Assembly (NCBI RefSeq): GCF_009870125.1
Contig: NC_046680.1
Location: 9,424,001-9,488,000, forward strand
Reading direction: 5' to 3'
Length of the DNA stretch: 64,000 nucleotides
Source: Drosophila pseudoobscura
Lineage: Eukaryota > Arthropoda > Insecta > Diptera > Drosophilidae
Below, one piece after another: positions 57,001-64,000 of this stretch (within the stretch, counting starts at the first letter, position 1; every line of letters starts with the position of its first letter). Both the position numbers and the translations under genes were made by a program. The notes below the pieces were generated by a model. It was not told the DNA's origin and ran no database searches. It was given only the letters and a program-made list of their open reading frames with translations.

Positions 57001-57740
57001 TCTGAATCCTGCCGAGCACTCGAATCGACTGCACTCGCTCCGAAGCTGCCACGAAGTCCGGCTCGGCCCTGCTGTGGGCACATGCGCAGAGCTCCGTTTG
57101 GGGCGGGGCCGGGGGGTGGCAGGGTAGGGCTTTGCCGGCAGTAAGTACCGGGGCCTAGGGGCCTGGCCTGACGGGGGGAAGGGTTTTAGGGCAGGAGAAA
57201 GGACAATTGTTTGTTTTGTTGCTGCTGCCCCGACTGCCACATGCAACTGTTGCGCATTTTTTTTGCAAATGGCCAGCGATAAATGTGGTTGTTGTCGTTC
57301 TTGTTTATGATTGCACTCGAGGTTGTGTCGTTATGTCGTTTCGGGTTCGTTTTGGGAACTCTTCAGGGAACTAGTTCGTAAGTTCGTAAGTTCGCCAGTT
57401 TGCAGGGAAGAAACTCTAACAATCTAATGGAGTAGAGTATTCCGGTATGTCCCTCCCAAGCAGAGTTTCCTGAGGTTCTGTGTGAACTAGTTCCGGTACG
57501 AAGCAGCCCTGTCAAGCGATGGAAGAGCAGAGTGGAGGAAAACTGCCCTCGAGAGTGATTTCGGATGCATTTGGGGCATGTTGGGTGGCATGTCCGGGAG
57601 AAGTGTTAACCCTCGAGTGCGTTTTTGAGGGAAAAAACAATGCAGTGAGATTGCCAGAGAGAGCGAGAATGTTGCCACACACACTGGCAAAAGTGTATCT
57701 AATTGCTCGAGTACATGTATTAGGATCTGTGTCCTCTTTT

Positions 57741-57743
<3 letters not shown>

Positions 57744-57772
<29 letters not shown>
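57744..57772. repeat. (GT)n microsatellite
   Basis: Uninterrupted run of about fourteen GT units. Confidence 0.9.
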
Positions 57773-57775
<3 letters not shown>

Positions 57776-57970
57776 CAGAGCTGATGTATGGCTCTGACAA
57801 GTAGCCCCATTTCGTAGCAAATTCAATTTGTCACTCAAAAGCCGTCGAAACGAAGCAATTTCCTGGCAAAAAGCCTGGCCGAGGAAACAATCTCCCAACT
57901 AATTAAATAAAACGAGCTCCGAACTAAGCAAATTGGGAAACTTGTCGCAGTAATTACATCAAAATATCTC

Positions 57971-57989
57971 AAAAAAAAAAAAAAAAAAA
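57971..57989. repeat. Poly-A tract
   Basis: Nineteen A residues. No retroposed sequence ends at it, so I read it as a simple homopolymer. Confidence 0.85.
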
Positions 57990-60647
57990 TACAAGAGGAG
58001 GAGAAGAACAGGCGCCAGGCACGGGGCAACCAAAGAGCGAACTCTGCACAAAACTCCAGGCGCAAAAAAAAGGGCAGAAACAGAAAGAGAAGTATTTCTC
58101 GTACTCGTGTATATATGAGCTCTGTCAGCTTGATTCATTCGCAACGAAAGTTTGGGCAGTTGCCGGAGATGGCTACGGGGATGCGACAGGTCCTGCCCTG
58201 CTGACAGATGGCCGAGAGGGGCCGACATTTTTACGACACAAAGCTTAATTTGCTGGAAGAACGAATGTCAATTAAAATTTTTTAATGAAATAACTTTCGT
58301 TGATTTGTCCCAGTTCCAGTCCCCGCTCCCGTGCCCCGACCGGGTCTGGACGGGACATGGGCGGACAGCTACAGGAATTCAATTAAAAAAGGTTGATTAG
58401 TTCGCCATTAGATCGGAGGGGCATGCCTCATTACCGAAGCGAGAGGCGGCACGCCAGTAGGCTAACAGAAAGACCCCAACTTTCCTCAGATCTCCCACTT
58501 GGCCGCTACATCGCACCCGGGGACACTTTCGGACTTTTAATTAAGGCCAAGAGCCCGAACAGTCGCGACGGGCAATCGAGCAGGAAACAGGAAGCAGAGA
58601 GGAAGAGGGAGGAATAGGAGATCGAAAAGAAAACCAATTACAAATCATAACAAGGCCTTTCGAAATAATTGAAATTTTCATGGCTAACAAGGCAGCAGGC
58701 GCCGTGTCAACCCCTTTTCAATCCTCCAATCTGGACATTCCGCTGCGAGCTGTTGGCACGTGGGGCACGTGACTCAAACGGAGGCCATTAAGTTGCCATC
58801 AGGCTAACTGCCACAGATAGGGCCTTGATTTCTCAGGGGGTACGGTGTGCCCTCTCCCCTCCACCAACAGCCACCGATAAGAGAACAGACCACTAATCCC
58901 GCCGTGCAACCGAGCCCTTATCAGCGATGCAAACACATTTCCATTCCCATTCCCACTCCCATTCCACGCTCTTGTAATGAATGGAAAATGGGAGAAAAAG
59001 CTGGGGAAAATGAAAAAAGGGAAGCTCTTGAGAGGTTAAGCCAGACAACCCCCAACAAATGCAACAAATGGCAGTGCTAAACCGGATAACGGACACAATA
59101 AGCAGCCACAGTAGTCCATGGAAGTGGAAGAGCACTAAATAGTTGCAGAAGTTGCAGGAGCTGCAGGAAATGCTGGCACAGAGTGCCAAAGTTCACACCA
59201 ACCCCATCAGAGAGCAGGCAGAAGGGCGGGTTGCGGATAAGGATAATAATGCGAGAGTAAAAACAAATATGCGGGACTCGATCTGTGGCAGAGACTTAGC
59301 CGAGGCCGAGGATGTGTGCGAGGGGCAGCCACGCGAGCTACAACAAATAGAAAATGGAATCAAATCGCAATAAAACGAAACGAAACAAAAATGCAGGGAA
59401 AGAAAAGGAGGGCGTGGAATGGGAGGAAACTAAACGGAATCCCCCTAATACGGCATGTAAACAGAATGGGCACGTGACCTGTAAGGGAGAAGCACCCGAC
59501 CTGGCAGGACAGAAGGAGGATGGAGGATGGAGGCGGAGACTGGACAGCGGGATAAGCAACAAAAGATGCCGAGCGGCCAACAAATTGCCGCATGAAAGTA
59601 ATCCTGACAGGCTGCAGATTGTTGCGCCATCATAAAACCCCGGCGGAGGTGGACACGGAGACGTCCACGGACATTGAGACGGCGCCAGGATCCGAAAAGC
59701 GAAGCACTTTGCGAGTTGGCAGACATTGTAGTACTGCCTGCTGGGAGCAGGGTTGAGTGGGGCAAAAGAGTTGCGCATTATTCACACCAGAACTGACCAC
59801 ACTGCCATTGCCATTGCCACATCCTTGGCTCCGCGTGCATCTGCAGTCCTCGAGTCCTGGCTGTCAAATCAAACATCTCCGGAGCAATATCAAACGAGAA
59901 GGCGAGGAAAAGACGACTGGCCAGCGGAGGAGCATGGACGTTCTTCGGGGAGCCATTTTCTGCCACATTTGGCGACTTCCTTCTTTGATGCCACTCTCAA
60001 TGTCGGGTTTCTTCCTTTATTCCATTTCCCGTTTAAATACTTTTCGGCTTGATGGCTCCGGGTTGAAGGCTCTCCTCGTCCGGGCAACTGCCATTCCTCC
60101 GCAATTGCCTCACGTATTTCCAACTGTTAATTAGCTCGATAAATGTGAAAATAATGAGCGAGTACGGCGCGAAAGTTATTTGGGAAACAGCTTTCGAGTG
60201 GGCCAATGACTCTTAGCCCGGCAAAATGTTATTTCATGTCAGACAATTTGTTGGGAGCTTGGCCCTTCTCCGGCGTCCAATCAGGACTTTATGGCCAGAA
60301 GTTATGAAGTCCGAAAGATAATAATGCGCCAACACTTTATGCTTTCTGCTTGGCACTAACTCAAATCCGCCAACAGCCGCCAGCCGCCAGCCCCCAGCCA
60401 CCAGCCACCTCGACCAGCAGCAACAAGGCCAAGTTTGTGCGAGTAGTTTTCGGGGCGAAAGGGGAAATAATAAAGTTAAGTGCACTGCAAGAAAACGCTG
60501 CCAACTTCCGCCGCTCCGTTCCAGTGCAATCAGTCACGACAATCACATTTTACGATATTATTATTGCCGAGCCAAACTAGAATCAAAGTCGCAGCCAACT
60601 TTCAGTGCCCCCGAAAGTCAGCCAAGGAAATTGCCTGCCGCCTCGCT

Positions 60648-60669
60648 CCCCCCCCCCCCCCCCCCCCCC
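60648..60669. repeat. Poly-C tract
   Basis: Twenty-two C residues in a row; the true length may differ because such runs are often misassembled. Confidence 0.9.
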
Positions 60670-63570
60670 ATGCAAAGCGGGGAAAGCGCCTCGGGGGTGT
60701 CGGAAGTGACGGGAAACTTTCATGGCCAGACCAGACCAGGCCCAGACTCGAGGAGAGGCCAGCACTGGACGCAGTCAACTGTCAGCCAGGAGTTGGGAGG
60801 CGGCCAAGGAGGAGACACAGAACACAGCCGCAGCCTCCCCAGCTGGATGTGCCTCCACTCCGATTTGGGGCACGGGACTGATGCAGGGGACCCCGAGTGG
60901 CGGAGCTGTACTAAAGTAAATGAAGCGTGACGCTTTGTTTTCCTTTGATTTAGTTTTATGAGTCTGCATCGGATGTAATTGAATTATGCAAGTTGGCGCC
61001 GCCGCCCGACGGCAGACGACAGACGACTTTATTAGCATTCGATCGTAAAGAGTATGGGATACTGGGAGATACAGGGATGATGGCGCGGATGATGTGTCTG
61101 TGCAGGCCAGGAGGCAGGAGGCAGGATACGGGTGGATTCAGACATGGTTACGCTTTTTAGCAGTGATATTTGAATTTCAGATGATTCGCGCGCCACTCGC
61201 TATGAAATGAGTTGGAAAATATGTGGATGTGGAGACAGGACGCAGGATAACAGCGCAGTCAGAGGTGGAGGCACTGCTACAAGCCGTGGCACTGATAAGC
61301 AACTCAATGAATCCGCAATTCGATGGCAACAGAATGGAGCCGACATAGGAATCGGAATCCATTATGAAATGACACTGTGGAGTGGAACAAAGGGATGCCC
61401 AGCCTAATTGACACCAATGGATGATATGCAGGATGGCAGAGGAAGGACGCTGAAAACGGAATCCGATGAATGGGGGGGCAGTCCAACATGGGGTTGCTCT
61501 CGATTCGTCAGCTGCCTCGAAGCATTTGCAGGATCAGTTACAATATTCTGCGCCATTCCCATCCAATAATTAATATGTGGGTCGCCATGGTGCCAGGATA
61601 ACTCAGGTGGAAGCCAGTCGGGGAGGGGGGAGCGGGGGTGGATTAATACGCGGGAGGTACAAGGGGGTTTATCTGTCCATCGAGTGTGCAGCTGAAGGGA
61701 ATCCTCCTCTTCTGGAGGAGCTGTCTTGTCTGAGACAGACAGCCCCCTCCTGGGGCTTCCCATTGCAGTTGCATGAACTGTCAAACCGTTTGGCTCTCCA
61801 CGAAGCCACGCAGGGTAAGGATGAGTGGATGGGTGGAAAGCCCCTGACAAATGGAAATCAGAAGCTGCCAGAAGTGCATTCCATTCAACAACCCCACTCT
61901 CAATATCCTCCCCCTCCAAGGAAAGTGGAACCTGTTGGGAGCTGTTGGTGTCGTGTTCAGATTGGGTGAGTGGAGGGGCTGTGTCCGACAAGGACTAAGC
62001 TGTGTCGGACGGGGCTTTTATCCAGCATTGGAAGAGGCAGCAGCCGGACAGGAGCACCCATCAACAGGCGGACTGGAGAGGTGGAATGGGTTGCAAGGGA
62101 GCTGATTGGACAACAAATTTAGGAGTAATCTGCGAATTCGGTTAACCATCGATTGCTGCAGACATCAGCTAGGGAACACTGCACTTTTCATAGGCTAGGC
62201 TTCCACACTTCCCCAGTTCCGCCTTCCCCCTCACCGCACTCCTCCACCGAAGTTCCATTTCCTGCAGGAAACTTGCTCGAAAATGCTCACGTATCCAGCA
62301 CGTGACCAAAATGTTTGGCCGTAAACAAGGAAAATATGAAAATGAACAGACGAAGTCGGAAAACGAAGAGGAAGTTGGGAGTCCGTAATCGGGTTGATAT
62401 ATTTATCCTCCTGAAACTTTGCACGCAGCGGAGTCCTCTTCAAAAATTCATCAAGGAGACGCGCAGCAGTTGGCTTCTCCTGACTTGAGTTGAGAGGCGT
62501 GACCACGCCTTCCCTTGCCACTCGTACCGCTCCGACGGGTGTGGACATTAACCCCAATTGGCTAAATGGCTCATTAGGTCAGTGGGGAGTTCGCGATGCC
62601 TTCAGTCCAACAGCCCAACAGCCCAACATTCAAAGTAAAGGAGTATGGAGGGAAAACAATCGCAACTGCGCTGCACTGCTGCGTGGTCAGTTATCATTAG
62701 GGACCCTTTCGGGGCTTACGAGCGAGCGATTAAGCCAAAGGATACAATGGACACAATGGAGGAGCAAGGCCAAGGCGAAGGCGAGTCGTAAGCGCTTTGA
62801 CGTTGACCTGGCCCACTGCGAGGATTAAAATCCTCCCTGCTATTCAATATTATTAATTGACAACATGGAAACATTCCGCCGAACCAAGCGTGCCTTAAAG
62901 GACCCATAAACATATCGGTTACACTCGGGCTGTTGTCCAATTGGAAGTCATGTCCGGGATGTTTGTTAAGGGACATCGAAAGGTGCGGCGCGGCTCTGGA
63001 TCAGGATGAGCTTATGGCCAGTGGAAAGTGTCTCCTCCGCCGGAGCTCGAGAGTTGATTAATTGGCCATAAACCAAACGATTATCATTCCCACGCCGAAA
63101 GTGGGGGATACACAGGGTAGATCTCATCCCATCCCAGTCGGACAGGCCTCTTCCCTTTCGACGCTCGAGTACCAGACAACGCTCTGGATTAGACGACATG
63201 GGGCATGCTGTGGGGGTAAATGGCACTTGTCGCTGGCTGCTGCTCTCTGCACGGGGGAGCATTTCTGGTGCGAATTCCATTTCCATTCGCCTGGGCACCG
63301 TTTACCGTTATGATTGCAGAGGCAGACTTCCTTCGTTGCGCGCTCCGTTGGTCGGTCGCTCCGTCGCTGTCGCTCCTCCAGCTGGTGATTTCCCTTGAAG
63401 TTGCCCCATAATCAAGGGGATGTGTGCCGCCCGGTGAGGTGGTTGTGGTGTTGTGGGGTTGTGGCAGAGCGCCAGGCAGTAATTGCTTAATTTGATTACG
63501 TGCCGCCGTAAAAAGCAGAACAGGAAATTTGCACACACACAGAGAAGGTCCGTTCGGGGTAATGAAGTTT

Positions 63571-63612
63571 GGATGGATGGATGGATGGATGGATGGATGG
63601 ATGGATGGATGG
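63571..63612. repeat. (GGAT)n tetranucleotide repeat
   Basis: About ten perfect GGAT units, a likely polymorphic marker. It produces an artificial Ile-His-Pro-Ser frame on the minus strand. Confidence 0.92.
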
Positions 63613-63848
63613 TGAAGGTGGAAGGGTGGGTGGGTGTTAGGGTGGTTGGAGGGTGACTCCCCCAATCCCCAACCGCAGTCTGGCAAGCCCCCTGCAGGAT
63701 GCGAGCGACTTTAAACTTTATCGCAGATGGCGAACAACTCAATTCATGTTTCGGCTGAGCCTTTCGCCGCCTCCACCCGAATGTCGCAGGCAATTTGCAA
63801 CAAACAACAAACAAGTCGGTGAGCGGGAAGAGGGCGGAAGGGCAGAGA

Positions 63849-63862
63849 GGGGGGGGGGGGGG
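63849..63862. repeat. Poly-G tract
   Basis: Fourteen G residues, length uncertain for technical reasons. Confidence 0.85.
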
Positions 63863-64000
63863 AGACGCAGGAGGAACAATGGCGTCAAAGGATCGAAATG
63901 GGAAATGGGATACTGTTCGCTTCGTGCGATAATTAGAAGCGCCCCCGTGCACGCTCAATTAGAAGCTTGTAAGCTCCAACCTGGAAGGGGGAATGGGGTG

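Larger units (their letters stand above)
50413..64000. other. Upstream spacer of the receptor, no gene seen
   Basis: The receptor's promoter and any untranslated first exon should lie here, but I cannot place them. Long frames such as 61404-61991 minus start with TTG, not ATG, and have no known motifs. The sequence is largely single-copy non-coding DNA with simple repeats. Confidence 0.5.

Noticed and set aside
60648..60669. Poly-C tract as an i-motif or G-quadruplex forming site
   Set aside because: A single homopolymer run is equally explained by replication slippage or assembly uncertainty; listed only as a simple repeat.
61404..61991. 195-codon minus-strand frame
   Set aside because: Begins with TTG, lacks an ATG in good context, and shows no domain.
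1..64000. CRISPR arrays, bacterial operons, integrated phage
   Set aside because: Nothing of the kind; all supported features are those of an insect nuclear genome.

Overview
The window is insect nuclear DNA, almost certainly Drosophila and most likely the obscura group (D. pseudoobscura and relatives) on Muller element C. The evidence is an intron-bearing tRNA-Tyr(GTA), many short microsatellites in AT-rich spacer, short GT-AG introns, and a gene set (derailed/Ryk receptor, sideroflexin, MBF2 family) that from memory sits together near 50A of D. melanogaster 2R. The species is inferred, not proven. Coding DNA is a small fraction; most open frames longer than 60 codons here are chance frames in skewed or repetitive sequence.

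Layout. 1-7.8 kb is gene-free spacer with microsatellites. At 7.8-8.9 kb a tRNA-Tyr lies just upstream of an intronless rolling-stone-family membrane protein gene. 9-17.3 kb holds decayed material: a dispersed repeat remnant, a glutamine-rich pseudogene on the minus strand with several frameshifts (10.75-12.0 kb), a reverse-oriented non-LTR 3' end (12.65 kb) and one possible plus-strand first exon (13.19 kb).

17.36-26.5 kb is the most structured part. A small secreted MBF2-family gene occurs twice in direct orientation (17.7 and 24.8 kb) inside a segmental duplication of about 1.8 kb. The first copy was later invaded by a 5'-truncated non-LTR element and is bounded by a deleted Ty3/gypsy remnant. 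A 243-base repeat with two CTCF-like motifs precedes the first copy and recurs right after the Ty3/gypsy remnant. Both MBF2 genes keep the same two-exon structure, TATA box and upstream GATA motifs.

26.5-31.9 kb has no gene I can support. 34.6-50.4 kb holds a complete ten-exon Ryk-type receptor gene on the minus strand (called Drl-2; exons sum to 1950 nt, 649 residues), probably with a long 3' UTR down to about 31.9 kb. Its 8.6-kb intron contains an intact intronless sideroflexin gene on the same strand. 50.4-64 kb is non-coding sequence upstream of the receptor, with several simple repeats.

The genes are not an operon or pathway. Each looks independently expressed: a tRNA, a membrane protein, two secreted stress- or gut-type proteins, a Wnt co-receptor and a mitochondrial carrier. 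I found no obviously new molecular system. The best leads are the MBF2 duplication with its CTCF-like repeats, the glutamine-rich pseudogene and the possible first exon at 13.19 kb.
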